Source of the DNA: Euphorbia lathyris
Lineage: Eukaryota; Streptophyta; Magnoliopsida; Malpighiales; Euphorbiaceae
Direction: 5' to 3'
Assembly: GCF_963576675.1 (NCBI RefSeq)
Contig: NC_088911.1
Coordinates: 28,008,501-28,072,500 of the forward strand
DNA length: 64,000 bases
This document shows, piece after piece, positions 24,831 to 36,807 of the stretch. A program made the translations under genes and the position numbers. The notes under the pieces are model-generated. The model was not told the DNA's origin, did no database searches, and was given only the letters and a program-made list of their open reading frames with translations. The stretch's first letter is position 1; the number at the start of each line of letters is the position of its first letter.

Positions 24831-25165
24831 GCACTCCTAAGTCCGGATTTTTGCCTATTTTACAACCTTTTTCCTATTCCAATTCTACCTATTCCTATTC
24901 CTATTCCTACTCTACCTATTAATCTTCCTATTCAACCCTATATATACCTATTACTTACACAAACCTTACATCACCTCCAATTTTAACCAATCCCCTACTC
25001 TAACCTCTTCCCAATATCTTACTTTTACTCTTCCCAATTTCATCATTACCCTTTTCAATCACCTAAACCTTTCAATTCAAGTCTCCATACAAAACTTCTA
25101 CTTCATCTTCAACCTCAAGCTTTTCTCTCTTTTCATCTTTTTCTCTACACCCTAACACCATAACC

Positions 25166-26370
25166 ATGCCTAGAGCAAAGCGTGTTGGACACAAGCCGAC
25201 TGTCACTGAGGCTAATCGCCTTCGTATTAGTTGCGGGGCTTATTTCGACATTCATTCCGAGGAAGAAGTTGGACGTTTCAAGCATTTTTCAAACGCCACT
25301 CGTAAGTTCGTGGACATGTAGTTTCTTGACTTTGATTCGGTAAGGAAGTTGAACTTCGCTACTCAAATTGATACTTTTATTGAGACTTTGGGGTGGGCAA
25401 CTTTTGCTTCTATGCGTTTTCCCCATATTCAAGAGTATGTGGTTGAGTTTTTGGTTACTTTGAAGTTGAACAAAAAGAGGACAGAAATTTCTTTTCGGAA
25501 TAATGGTACTACCTATACCATAGATTATGAGGCTATGGGAAATATGTTTGGTTTCCCTACTAGTGATTTTTATGATAAGCCTAAGGATTTCGACAATAAC
25601 TCTTTTTGGCAAACTCTTTCCGACCAAACTTCTTTTGACTCTAAAAACACTTCAAGCAAGTTGATTAAGGACAATTGTGTGTTCTTCTTTCACAAGTATT
25701 TGAGTTTTTCACTTTTTGGTCGTGTTGAGAGTTCAAAAATTCAAGTCCGGGATTTGTTTGTTTGCGATTGTTTGTTCAAGGGTTTAAGGGTTGATAGCAT
25801 TGGAATGATATTTGACAATTTGTATCGTGCTTCGAGGGCTCACACCACTCAAGTCCCTCTCGGTAATTTAATCACCGCTATTGTTTTGGGAGCACGGGAT
25901 GAATTAGCAACTTATGATATGTCCACCTACCATGGATATGTTCCGGTTTTGGACACTGCGGCTCTTGAGCGGGCTCATTTATTGGTTTCTGCGGCTCCTC
26001 CCGTTTTATTTCTTATACTACCCGTATTGCACATCTTCGTGGCACTATGGGTGGAGGTGCTTCTAGTTCTCATAATGTAGGTACCGAGGAAGGAGGTGCG
26101 GAGGAAGGAGCGGAAGATGCACCACAAGCCCAAGCATCTCAAGATAATGATCCGGTGGATTTAAGAAGAATTTTGAACCAAATCAATGCCAATAATCGAC
26201 AAATGAATTTGAGGATTGATGATTTGGTGGAGAACAACATGGTGATGAATGATAACCTCAATACTTTGAGGCGTGCGCAAAGATCGACTCGGCATCGGAT
26301 GCTTTCATTTTTCCGTCGCCAAAATGTGGAAACTTCACCAACGCCTCCGGATTCCCCGCCGCATGCTTAG
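25166..26370 (+). pseudogene. Athila post-pol ORF, second paralogue, stop and frameshift
   Basis: ATG at 25166 (MPRAKRVGHKPTVTEANR) starts a frame with a TAG at 25319-25321. It then runs open to about 26000, where coding shifts to another frame that continues from about 26047 to 26370. The shifted tail is Gln/Asn/Asp-rich with possible coiled coil (RRILNQINANNRQMNLRIDD). It is paralogous to the first ORF: LGWATFASMRFP, RTEISFRNNGTTYTIDYEA and MFGFP line up with that copy. The hydrophobic end of the unshifted frame near 26080 is an artefact of the frameshift, not a membrane anchor. Confidence 0.75.
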
Positions 26371-26570
26371 GTTTTATCTTTTATTTTTATCTTATCTTGT
26401 TTTAATTTCAGTTTCGTACATTTTTATTTCTTATGTTTCATACAATTTCAGTTTTAATTTAATTTTATGATGCATGTTTTCTTTGCTATATCTTTCATTT
26501 CTTTCCGTTTGTTTTATCTTTAACGTTTTATCTCCATTTTTGCACCAATGAGGACATGGTCCAATTTAAG

Positions 26571-26582
26571 TGTGGGAGGAGA
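26571..26582 (+). promoter_or_regulatory. Athila polypurine tract
   Basis: TGTGGGAGGAGA after AATTTAAG matches the usual Athila plus-strand primer region. A 3' LTR should start here, but hairpin sequence follows instead. Confidence 0.65.
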
Positions 26583-26658
26583 TGTATACATATATCATTT
26601 TTATACAAACGAATGAATGAACGAATGTATGCAAATGAATGAATGAATGTATGCAACA

Positions 26659-26896
26659 CTTGTTTGTTTTCAAAAATACAAATGCAACGTATATTGCAAC
26701 ACTTTTAAATATATTGCAACAAATGAAAAAAAAACTTAACATTTTTAATGAAATATCATTTTTACATTTATCAAATAATCATAAAAGAAATTTAACTTAT
26801 GATTATTTGATAAATGTAAAAATGATATTTCATAAAAAAATGTTAAGTTTTTTTTTCATTTGTTGCAATATATTTAAAAGTGTTGCAATATACGTT
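26659..26896. repeat. Long near-perfect hairpin before the 3' LTR
   Basis: Arms 26686-26784 and 26797-26896 are inverted copies with a 12-base loop. The left flank 26659-26685 also has an inverted counterpart in the leader at 16947-16973. The hairpin occupies the place of the first 309 bases of the 3' LTR. It could be a fold-back MITE or the product of self-primed template switching. Confidence 0.85.
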
Positions 26897-26899
26897 AAA

Positions 26900-28148
26900 G
26901 TTTAGCCATTTCTCCCCTTCGTCCAACGTTCAACTTAATGCTACGTCATTCACGGCCGAGGATTCCTATCCTCGGTAAGTGCAGAAAATTTGCCAAAAGC
27001 ATTTAACACATGCTGAGATCCAAGAAACGCGTTCGTTCAAGTGGATAAAGACGTCCTTTCACAACGGACACGACTCTTAACCAACGGATACATCACTTCA
27101 AACACAACCCTTCAACATCTATAAATAAAGAGTTGATGTTGAGAAAAAATGCAATGAAATGTTATAATATAGATATAGAATCAGAGCGTAGAACTTATGT
27201 CTAAGTTCTAAGTAAAAACATTTCGAGAGTTAGAAATTAGATTCTGTACAAAACAAGATGAGGTACACATATTGTTTATAGTTTAATTACAACTCAGTAG
27301 CGTTTAGACATTGTTCCAGTTTTAGTTTGCATCATGGTAGTGGCCGACCGAATCCCTATTACGAAGTTACAGCGAGAAGATTGAGTAGAGTGTTCGCCCC
27401 TGAGCCTGACAACCTCTAAGGAAACCCAAGGAAAGGAACCGATCAAGCCGTTCACTTGCACGTCCTTGAAGAACTCGATGCTCCATGTTCTCTGTAAACT
27501 TGTATCAATTTATATTTCATCTAATAAAGTCCGTTCTATTTGACAAATCGTTATGCAGCACTTATGGTAACCAATCCAATATAAGTGAGGCTGGTGTTTT
27601 CATTAATACGCAGTTGAATTCAAAATCATTACAAGGAAACTTTGTTGAACACTTAGGCAAATTATCATCTCGAAAGAGTTTTAATTTGAGTAAGGCCAAC
27701 TATCCCGAAAGGGTTTTGTCGCGTTCAAAGCCAATTAATTAGAGGTTCCGTCATTTATTTCATCATCATAATTGATACAAAGTTTAAGTTGTTTTCTTTG
27801 CTTAATGCAAATGAATACATTCATTGTTTTTCTAAAAAGTTCTAAATGTTCCTGTTTTGTAAAATTCATCCTTCAATCAGAAGATCTTTCTAACAATCGA
27901 TTTATTCTAAATATAAAATCTTATTCCAGCATTTTTCAAGTATTCAAAGTTCATAAACTCAATTAAACAATTATTTTTCCTAAATTCAATTAGACAAATT
28001 TCACTTTTCATTTACAATTAATAATAAATCTAACAAGTTCGAAATTAATAAATTCAAAAATAAGTTTTTCGTTAAAAAACGTATCCCTGTGGGATCGATA
28101 TTTTTATTACTACAAGCGAAACCGTGCACTTGCGGAAATCGCGCAACA
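26900..28148 (+). repeat. Athila 3' LTR, 5' part replaced
   Basis: Matches the 5' LTR from its base 310 (15853) onward, with about five differences, plus the 240-bp segment that the 5' LTR has lost. It ends in GCGCAACA next to CTGAC. A CTGTGGGATCGATA phrase near 28087 is typical of Athila LTR ends. Confidence 0.88.
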
Positions 28149-28153
28149 CTGAC

Positions 28154-28774
28154 CCCTCTATTGCATCTGACGATGAGGAACACTCAACTGAGGTATTATC
28201 ACTACCCTTGCTCAGAAATGAAATGGTTAATGCCCTGAGTGACCTCTACACACTTGTCAAAAAGTGTAATAAAAAGGTTAGAGCACTCAGCAGGCGATGT
28301 GACGAGGTTGAGGAGGTCAAACTGAGTGACCTTCGATATATTCTCCAGGACACCTCAATTTTGCATAGTAATGTAGAAATTATGCAAAAGTTTGTCTCTG
28401 AGGTCCAATCAGATTCTAAGAATCTGAGAAAGGATGTCACATCAATTCAGAACCAACTTAAGGTTCCGAATAAAAGAAATATTCCTCTGAACACTGAGTA
28501 CCGAAGTACTAGTCAGTAGAGATGGAATCCTCAGCGGAATGTCCAGTGTGACTTCTATGGGAAGAAAGGACACACCATAAAGGTGTGCTGGCACGCTCAG
28601 CACTGGGGTGCTGACCAGTCAGTGAGACATCCTAAACGGAAGGTCAGTTGTGACTTCTGTGGAAAGAATGGACACACTGTCCAAGTATGTCGTCATAAAA
28701 TGAAATATGATGCTTTACTTGTTGAACCTAACAAGCAAGGACCCAAAAAGAATTGGGTACCTAAACGCAACTAG
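28154..28774 (+). pseudogene. Copy A gag, second part
   Basis: Continues the frame broken at 15543. One nonsense codon, TAG at 28517-28519, replaces the Gln seen in copy B. It carries knuckles two and three: CDFYGKKGH (damaged, second Cys is Tyr) and CDFCGKNGHTVQVC (intact). Gag ends with TAG at 28772-28774, overlapping the open pol frame by a few bases. Confidence 0.9.
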
Positions 28775-31700
28775 TTATATTGCAGGTAAGCCTGAGGTGT
28801 GCTGAGAAGTCAAAGATGTGGTACATTGACAGCACATGCTCGAGGCATATGACTGGTGATGAAACTCAGTTCATCACATTTGTGCGTAAACGAGGAGGAA
28901 GTGTAAGTTTTGGAGACAACAAGAAGGGTAAGATAGTAGGGTCAGGAACCATTGGTGGTAATCCTACTATTGAGTCAGTCTCCCTAGTCAGCGGACTCAA
29001 ATATAACTTACTCAGCGTAGCTCAGCTATGTGACAATGGGAGAAAAGTTATATTTGATAACACTGGATGTAAAATATTCGAGGGTAAAACAAATGAGTTA
29101 ATTTTAACTGCCCATCGTATTGATAATGTCTTTATGCTGAACTTAGAAAAGAAATTTTCAAAAACCGTATGCTTAGTGTCAAAGGAAGAAAATTCCTGGC
29201 TATGGCACAGGAGACTTGGTCATGTAAGCATGGACCTCCTGGCCAAACTAGCAAGAAAGCAATTGGTTGAGGGACTGCCAGAACTAAAGTTTGAAAAAGA
29301 TCAATTATGCCAGGCTTGTCAAGCTGGAAAACAAACCAAACAATCTTTTCATAGTAAAAACATTGTCTCAACTAAGCGTCCATTAGAGTTGCTACACTTG
29401 GATCTCTTCGGTCTAGTCCAGCCGCTGAGCTTGGGTGGAAGAAGATTTTCCTTGGTCATTGTAGATGACTTTTCTCGGTACACTTGGATCATCTTGCTGA
29501 GTAGCAAGGATGAAACCTTTGAGACGTTTTCAAATTTAGTAAGAAAACTTGAAAATGATAAAGACCTTAAGTTAGCTCACATTCGTAGTGATAATGGTGG
29601 AGAATTCAAGAACCAACAGTTTGTTGAATTCTGTGAAGCCAACGGCATTGACCATAATTTTTCTGCTCCTAGAACGCCTCAACAAAATGGGGTTGTTGAA
29701 AGGAAGAACAGAACCTTGGTTGAAATAGCCAGGACAATGCTGAGTGAGCATATGCTTCCAAAGTACTTTTGGGGAGAAGCTGTCAACACAGCGTGCTACA
29801 TTCTTAATAGGGCTCTAGTTAGACCTATACTAAAGAAAACCCCCTACGAGCTTTGCAAAGGACGAAAGCCCAACATTGGATACTTTCGTGCCTTTGGTTG
29901 TAAATGTTTTATCTTAAATACCAAAGACAGCCTAGCTAAGTTTGACTCAAAAGCTGATGAAGCTATCTTTTTAGGCTACTCAACAAACAGCAAAGCATAC
30001 AGAGTTTTCAATAAACAAACTCAGGTCTTAAAAGAGTCAGTACACGTTGAGTTCGATTAAACTAACCCTGCAGGAAGATACCAGCCGCTGACCGAGGATG
30101 ATCCGCACTCAGCACCCGCTGACCAAGAAACTGCTGCTGAGTCATTTCCTCAAGGGCTGACCAAAGGTAAAAGTGAAACTCAAATTACTTTCACTGACCA
30201 ATCTACACCTGCAGAGATTGTTGAAACACAACCAGCGCAAGACATCAATCTACCAAAGGAGATTACGATACCAAGAGGTCACTCAGAGAGTGCCATTCTT
30301 GATGCCGCTGAGAACACCCTGATGACGAGGAATCAACTCATGAGATACCTCAGCAACGTAGCATTCATCTCAATCCAGGAACCAAAGAATTTCGCTGAAG
30401 CTGAGTATGATGAATTCTGGATGAATGCAATTCAAGAAGAACTTGATCAGTTCAGACGAAATGAAGTATGGGATCTAGTGCCAAAACCAAGAAGCCAGAA
30501 GACCATAGGAACAAGATGGGTCTTCCGCAACAAGCTGGATGAACAAGGGAACGTGGTCAGAAACAAAGTGATAGGGGTCAAAAACCCCTATCTTTGGGTA
30601 CGGTTTTAGGACGGGTTTTAGAGTTATTTGGTTAATAAGCGAGCAATTCTCGCATTTAAATGCTTTTGTGTGAGTTAGTTAGGAATTGAAAACGTTCTAT
30701 TTACTTTTCATCGTTTAGGCTCGTTTTATGATCAATTTAGGCAAATACGGCCGAAATAGCATGCATAATAGAATTCCGTTATCTTTTGAAGCTAATTGGT
30801 TCGTCAAAAGTCGCACCAAACGAAGCGTTTGCTCAAAATAAGCGATTGACGGATCAATTTGGCTTTTGGACTAATGTTTTCCGGAGTTTTTATGCGTGTG
30901 CAGGTGTAAGTTCGGACGAAAAAGGGCATGGAACTCATCAAGCTTGAATCGAGCACGCTTCGGGCGAAAACGCTCGGCGAGCAGGGCCCCACGGGCCATT
31001 TCTGCTCGCCGAGCAGGCCCCTGGTGGCCTGCTCGATGAGCAGGGCGCCAAGCGCCTGCTCGGCGCGAGCAGCCTTCCCTGCTCGGCGAGCAGCCCTGCG
31101 GGAATTGGTCAAAAAGACCAATTCCGCCCCCACGAAGCCACGTTCGGCCCCACGTCTTCCTACACCAACAAGGACACGAAAATAGGTCAAAACGAGGCCC
31201 GAGACGCGTCTATAAATAGGATTTTCCCATTGTAATTTAGATATCTTTCGTTTTTGTAAATTATTTTAGCTTTCCCCTTGTAATTCCTCTCCATCTTCTC
31301 CATCTTCCTCAACCTCCATTGAAGCTCCTTCAAAGCTTTCTACCGAGGAATTACCAAGGTCCGTCCTTAAGATTAAGTCGCCGGCTGCAGAGTAAACAGG
31401 TTCCCTGAAAGGGATTTTTGTATCTCCTTTTATCTTTCCTTGTTTGTACTCTTTGATACAGTTGCCGAACTTGACTTATTGTATCTTGTGACAATTATCT
31501 TCGCCTTTAATAATAATTTAGCTCTTGTTTTGTTCTATGATTATTTGTCTAATCTCTGTCTTACGCTTTATTCGATTGGTTTAACTCATTCAAAAGCCCC
31601 AAAATCTAGTAGGCACATATTGCGAGCTAAATCTGACCTAGTCAGAGCCTAGGAGATTGACGACCTCTTAGTTGATTAAGCGCCAATTTACTGAGCCTTA

Positions 31701-33488
31701 GACCTAGTTTCGGCCTTAGGGAATCACGCGCTAGGAACCTTAGGAGGGTAAGTAGGGTTAATCGCCTTGAATACAAGTGACTCAGATTAGGTTTTTATTC
31801 AATAGACTTGATAATCTATCTTTATTATTATCGTTCATACCATGTTCCTTCGAATAGTTTCATTAATGAAAGATCAATTAGGGGTAGAGTAACTTAGTTA
31901 GGCGTAGAATAACTTAGATAATTTAGTTAGAATTAGATAACTTAGCTAGGATTAGTATAATTCAACCTAGGAGTAGATTAATTAAACAAACCAAACTCAA
32001 AACCCCCTAAACCTAGATAACATCCGAGACCGAGTAGCTTGATACTTGCAGAAATAAATCCTGTGGACGATAACCTGGACTTAAACCAGAAATTTATTAC
32101 TTGATAACGACGGGGTACACTTATCCCTTAGTGAGGTTTCGCAGAAACCGCATCACAAAGCAAGACTTGTAGCTCAGGGCTACAGTCAGCAAGAAGGTAT
32201 TGACTACGGTGAGACCTTTGCCCCAGTGGCAAGGCTAGAGGCTATTAGAATTTTATGTGCATATGCAAGCTATATGAACTTTAAACTGTTTCAAATGGAT
32301 GTTAAGAGTGCATTCCTTAATGGAGTTATAAACGAGGAAGTTTATGTTAATCAGCCTCCAGGGTTTGAGGATCCTAAATTCCCAAACCACGTTTATAAGC
32401 TCAAAAAGGCTCTGTATGGTCTCAAGCAAGCACCACGTGCTTGGTATGAGAGGCTGACCAGTTTCCTGCTGACTAGAAATTATGTCAAAGGTAAAGCTGA
32501 TACAACCTTATTCATTAAGAGAAATGGTAAAGATACCCTGCTGGCTCAAATATATGTTGATGACATTATTTTTGGTGCCACTAACGAGTCAATGTGCAAG
32601 GAATTTAGTAAGCAGATGCAGACTGAGTTTGAAATGTCAATGATGGGAGAACTCAATTTCTTCCTTGGACTTCAAATCAAACAAGGGAAAAATGGCATCT
32701 TCATCAGTCAAACTAAGTATGCTAAGGAGATATTGAAGAAGTATGAACTTGAAAATTGTAAGTCAATATCTACCCCAATGGGCACTGAAACTGTCCTCTG
32801 CGCTGATGAGAATGGTAAGTCAGTAGACAGCAGATTGTACCGAGGTATGATTGGTTCTCTACTTTACTTAACTGCTAGTAGGCCGGACATTCATTTCTCT
32901 GTATGTTATTGTGCTAGATATCAATCTAACCCTAAGGAATCTCATTACATAGCTGTAAAAAGAATCCTTAGATATTTGCAAGGCTCAGTGAATGCAGGTT
33001 TGTGGTATCCCAATACTCATGATTTCACACTCATTGGATACACTGACGCTGACTACGGACGAGACAAGCTTGAACGAAAAAGCACTCATTGGATACTCAG
33101 CTGTCTTGTGTCCTGGTTCAGCAAGAAGCAGACGTCAGTAGCCATGTCAACCACTGAAGCTGAGTACGTTGCTGCTGGAAGCTGTGTTGCTCAAGTCCTA
33201 TGGATTAAGCAACAACTTGAAGATTATGGCGTTCGGACCAAAACAATTGAAGTCAAATGTGACAACAAAAGTGCCATTGACTTATCAAAGAACCCAATCC
33301 AGCACAGCAGGATGAAGCATGTCAGCATAAGACATCACTTCATCAGAGATCACGTACTCAAGGGAGAGATCAAGCTGACCTATGTCCCAACGGATGAGCA
33401 ACTTGCTGATATCTTCATAAAGCCACTGGCTCGTGAGCAATTCAACATACTTAGAGAAGCCATTGGTATGTTTAATCCTCTTCAATAA
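28765..33488 (+). pseudogene. Copy A pol, split by a solo LTR, one nonsense codon
   Basis: Copia pol in normal order: protease with [14 protein letters not shown] (the usual third residue is altered to Thr), GAG-pre-integrase WLWHRRLGH, integrase with [15 protein letters not shown] and [10 protein letters not shown], then RT and RNase H. TAA at 30058-30060 replaces a Glu codon between integrase and RT. The solo LTR interrupts at 30569-32155, and the frame resumes at 32161 in phase. RT has [11 protein letters not shown] and the catalytic YVDDIIFG. RNase H ends with [11 protein letters not shown] and [10 protein letters not shown]. Near 33080 it reads [12 protein letters not shown] instead of the expected [13 protein letters not shown] block, so it lacks the TGA seen in B and C. 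The open pol frame starts at 28765, in a different frame from gag. Confidence 0.92.
30569..32155 (+). mobile_element. Solo LTR (gypsy-like), 1587 bp
   Basis: Begins TGATAGGGGTC and ends CCGCATCA, flanked by CAAAG at 30564-30568 and 32156-32160. No internal coding region, PBS or second LTR is present, so it is a solo LTR left by recombination or a non-coding LTR element. It has a TATA box (CTATAAATAGG, about 31209) and, near its 3' end, a CCTGTGGACGATA phrase like those near the ends of Athila/Tat LTRs. A GC-rich block (30965-31095) contains several palindromic CTGCTCG-CGAGCAG motifs. Removal restores the pol frame. Confidence 0.88.
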
Positions 33489-33842
33489 ATTCCAAGTATA
33501 GTATGCATGCTGAGTGAATTACCATGCTGAATGATTTATGCTTGCTGAGTAGATATATATATGCTGAGTGTTTATCTTAAGCTGAGCTACTAAGCATAAG
33601 AACTGCTTCTTTGCATAACACTGACTACTCAGAATTTTAAACGCTAGAAATTCTTAACACTGAGTAAGAATCCGTTGCAAAATTTAATGCAAGCACGCGA
33701 ATTAAATAGCCACCTAGGATGACGTATGCGCTATAATTAGAAAACACACGCGCCGTATGTGTCATAAATGCCAGAATCTTTGTCGATTGAGAATCTCGAG
33801 GTCAAATTGACAACCCAACGCTTTAGATCAACTCAATACCTC

Positions 33843-33850
33843 TATAAATA
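33843..33850 (+). promoter_or_regulatory. TATA-like motif before copy A ORF3
   Basis: TATAAATA about 105 bases before the ORF3 ATG (33952). Equivalent motifs precede ORF3 in B (36435-36442) and C (46398-46405) on the minus strand at similar distance. This suggests, but does not show, a separate ORF3 promoter. Confidence 0.45.
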
Positions 33851-33951
33851 GTGGACGAATTCCCACTTTTATCTCTTTACGCTTAGAAAACTTTGGCATT
33901 CCAATTACTCTCTCTAAAAATTCCCAAACTTCCCAAAACTTCTCTGAGAAT

Positions 33952-34756
33952 ATGACGAACGTTTCCCTGAATATCTCCGGTGCCGGTTTACCCGACAACC
34001 GCTCCGATGAAAACCCCAAATCTCCTACCCAGCGTGACCATGCTAAGGTCACAACACCGAGCAAGAAAGCTCAAGCTGTCCAAGCCACCTCTTCGAAGGG
34101 AAAACAACAGCAAAAGGACAAGGGTAAGAAAGTTGTGGAACGCACCTACTCTCAGGTCTTTGAGAGTGTGAAGGGGTGTAAGATTGATCACTCGCGATGG
34201 TTTTCAAGGGGATTCGTGGACGCCGAGCAACCCTTTTGTGAGTGGATCAAGAATAATGGTTGGACCGAGCTGTTCTCAGTTCGTGATGCTACTTACCCTG
34301 AGCTGGTAAGAGAATTCTACGCCAACCTAAAGGTCGCCGATGATAACCGGAACTACCTGGCTTCTAATGTTCATGGGAAGGACATCTTCATCAACCCTGC
34401 GTATCTTGCCTCACTGTTCAAACTGAAAAACGAAGGAGCTATACTTCGTAAATCAGGTGACCAAGATAAAACCAACTACGTTTAGACCTTCTGTAAACCT
34501 GCTGGTCATGTAGGTGAAATCTCGAGTACCTCCATGGGTCAGCATCAAAAGATGGCCCATTACATACTGACCAATTTCCTTTTCCCTAAAATCAACTGCA
34601 CCAACTCAGCAACCAATTTTGAGCAGTGTTTTATATGGCACATGCTGACCTACACACCGATAAACATGCTCGTCTTCATAATCGATGGGTTTCTACGAAG
34701 TACAGGAACCCTTAGGTTAGGCTCTTTTATCACCCGAATCCTCAAGGATCACAATA
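33952..34756 (+). pseudogene. Copy A ORF3, truncated by the inversion junction
   Basis: ATG at 33952 (MTNVSLNISGAGLP) starts a protein homologous to the first about 255 residues of the 924-aa ORF3 in copy C. TAG at 34483-34485 breaks it, and the frame continues to about 34753. There the homology ends at ATATAAC, shared with the sequence of B that begins in opposite orientation. The conserved block around GQHQKMAHY, NFEQCFIWHMLTYTPIN and FLRSTGT is present. Confidence 0.85.
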
Positions 34757-34760
34757 TAAC
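34754..34760. other. Inversion junction A/B with 7-bp microhomology
   Basis: ATATAAC is common to the end of copy A ORF3 and to the post-ORF3 spacer of B/C (43377-43383). To the left the sequence follows copy A in plus orientation, to the right copy B in minus orientation. Confidence 0.85.
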
Positions 34761-34901
34761 AAAGATACATAATAACTCAGTACTTAATAGCATATATCAT
34801 AACTCAGTATTTGAATAAGAAAAGGAAGTATGATATATTGATAGAAGTCAGCAGTTGCACAGCAAAAGAAATAAATTAGCAAAAATTAAGACCTAGCCTA
34901 A

Positions 34902-36326
34902 CTATTTCTTTTTCTTGCCCTGTGACTGACTTCTCTTGTACTGACGTTGCTCATGCTGAGCTCTAGCAGCTTGAACGCATCGGTTAAGACAGCGCGAGTC
35001 AGTTCTTATGAAAGCTCTTTGAGTTTGTCAGCACTTTCATTTACGCCATCAAAAATGGCAACCCCATCAGCTGAGACTTCTACTGGTATATGAAGATCAG
35101 CAGCACTGAGCATATTTACACTGAAGGCTTGAGCTTTGGCTTGCCAGATGAGAGCTTCAGAGAGGCCAGCGAAGACTTGGTGGAATGTCTTCAGAAGTGC
35201 TGAGTCATAGTGATGTCGTTGAATATTATTATAACGGATATGGTTGAAGGATTGTTGTGCGAGGGAAAGCAATTCATTTTGCTTCAACGCGTCAGTATCC
35301 ATTTCTTGCTTGTTCAGGTTAAGTAGCCTGACAGCCTCACTGATTTGCTCTACTGAGCACTGACTATAGGACACCATTTGCTCATTTGTCTTGAGTTGCT
35401 CAGTATGCAGCTGAGCAAAAAGCATCTTCAGTTCTGAGGAAGTGGCGTAGTCAGTGTTCACAGCAGATAACCTCTGGACTTGCTGATGGAGCGAGTTCAG
35501 ATGTTGAATTGTGGACAGTTGAATCTCTGCCAACTTGGCAAGTGAGTCTTGCTTTGCTTGCTGGGCTTGAAATGATAAGACGACATTCAGCAGGTCCTTG
35601 AGTCCCTTGACTTCGTCGAGAAGTAGAGTGACTTGGGAGAGCTGAGTTGTCTCTGGGAATGAGGATCCAGCAGCAGGTGAAGCAGACTGTTGAAGATCTT
35701 GGATGAGAGCTTGCACTGAGTCGATGAGATTCTTGCCGGACTCAGTGGCATCCCTATGTACATCCGTATGACCAGAAGAGAAGGGTGTGAGAGGAGTACC
35801 CTGGTCAGTGACAGGATGAGTTTGCTCAATCTGCACTTGAGATGGAGGAATTGTTGTGTGATCGGCAGAGAGATTGGTTGTAGAGGTGTTAACTCGAACA
35901 CTGTCTATGCTGACGGCAGAAGGATGGGGAGTCAGCACCATGCTTGAGGAGACAGCATGAGCAGTGGTCGGTTCAACCTGACTGGTTTAAGTAGTGGAAG
36001 TATGATGCTCGGCATGTTCCTGTTGAGAAGAAATAGAGGCTTGTTTTTCCAATGGTGTTGTAGTAGAGGAAGTTGAGGGCCGTTTGAAAAATTTTAATTG
36101 GACGGTAGAAGGATCCTTTGTTGTCTTGGAGAGGACAAGTTCAGGAATAGATGGTGATTGCAAAGGGGGTTCACAGACCATTTTCTCACTGGCCTTAACC
36201 AGCTTTCCCTTGGCCAGAGGTTTGGCCAGTTTTACCCTTGCTCGGTGTAGAGGGGTTTCGTGAAGGTTCATCGGAGCTGGACTTTTGGTGGCCGGCACCG
36301 GAGACGTTGGAGGATAGCTTAGTCAT
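34902..36326 (-). pseudogene. Copy B ORF3, internal deletion and two stops
   Basis: Begins at ATG 36326 (MTKLS, as in copy C) but after about 50 codons has lost 1313 bp corresponding to 44851-46163 of copy C. The breakpoint lies at a shared AGCTTTC. The deletion shifts frame. Downstream, TAA at about 35987-35989 and another TAA at 35006-35008 break the C-terminal coiled-coil part. A further 37-bp deletion (shared AGCTTG) lies near 34976. The rest is almost the same as copy C, so the protein cannot be made whole. Confidence 0.85.
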
Positions 36327-36807
36327 TCTTTTAAGATGGAGAGAATAGAGGTATTTGAGAGAGAGAAATTTGAGTAATTTCTTAGCCTTAAGAATTCGTT
36401 AAGCGTAAAGAGTAAAAAATGGGGAAATGCCCATAATTTATAGACAAGTTGAACGGTGTGGATCTTAACCAAATCCATGTGTTAGTTGCCTTGGGATCAT
36501 GTACCGACAGGGATCCTGGCATTTATGACACATTACGACGAATACGTCATCCTAGGTTATACGCGTGCTTGGAATTTATGCTAACGGATTAATCACTCAG
36601 TATTTAGAATGTCAAGCGTTTGATATTCTGAGAGGTCAGTGCATTATTTAAGGATGATTTTAAGTTCAAGTTCTAAACTAATTTAGTCAGTGTGCAAGTT
36701 TACTCAGTATTGTATATTCAGTCAGTTTCAAGAACATACTCAGCAAACAATAAATCATTCAGCATGTAATTCATTCAGCATTCAATCATCATTTATTGCA
36801 CATAAAT

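Larger units (their letters stand above)
15544..28148 (+). mobile_element. Athila-type Ty3/gypsy element nested in copy A gag
   Basis: It runs from TGTGAAGCCC to GCGCAACA (12605 bp) and is flanked by the 5-bp duplication CTGAC at 15539-15543 and 28149-28153. It has LTRs, a TGGCGCCGTTG primer site, intact gag-pol, two broken ORFs in the envelope position and a GTGTGGGAGG polypurine tract. Athila affinity rests on the tRNA-Asp-type PBS, the pol sequence without a chromodomain, and a post-pol region encoding proteins of the Athila ORF type. Where both LTRs are present they differ at only about five positions, so the insertion is recent. Confidence 0.93.

Noticed and set aside
25980..26080. C-terminal membrane segment in the second Athila ORF
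   Set aside because: The hydrophobic tail appears only after a frameshift; the true continuation in the other frame is polar.
30569..32155. Autonomous small transposon with genes
   Set aside because: Open frames inside (for example near 30930-31190) arise from the GC-rich palindromic block on both strands and resemble nothing known; TG...CA ends and a 5-bp duplication fit a solo LTR.
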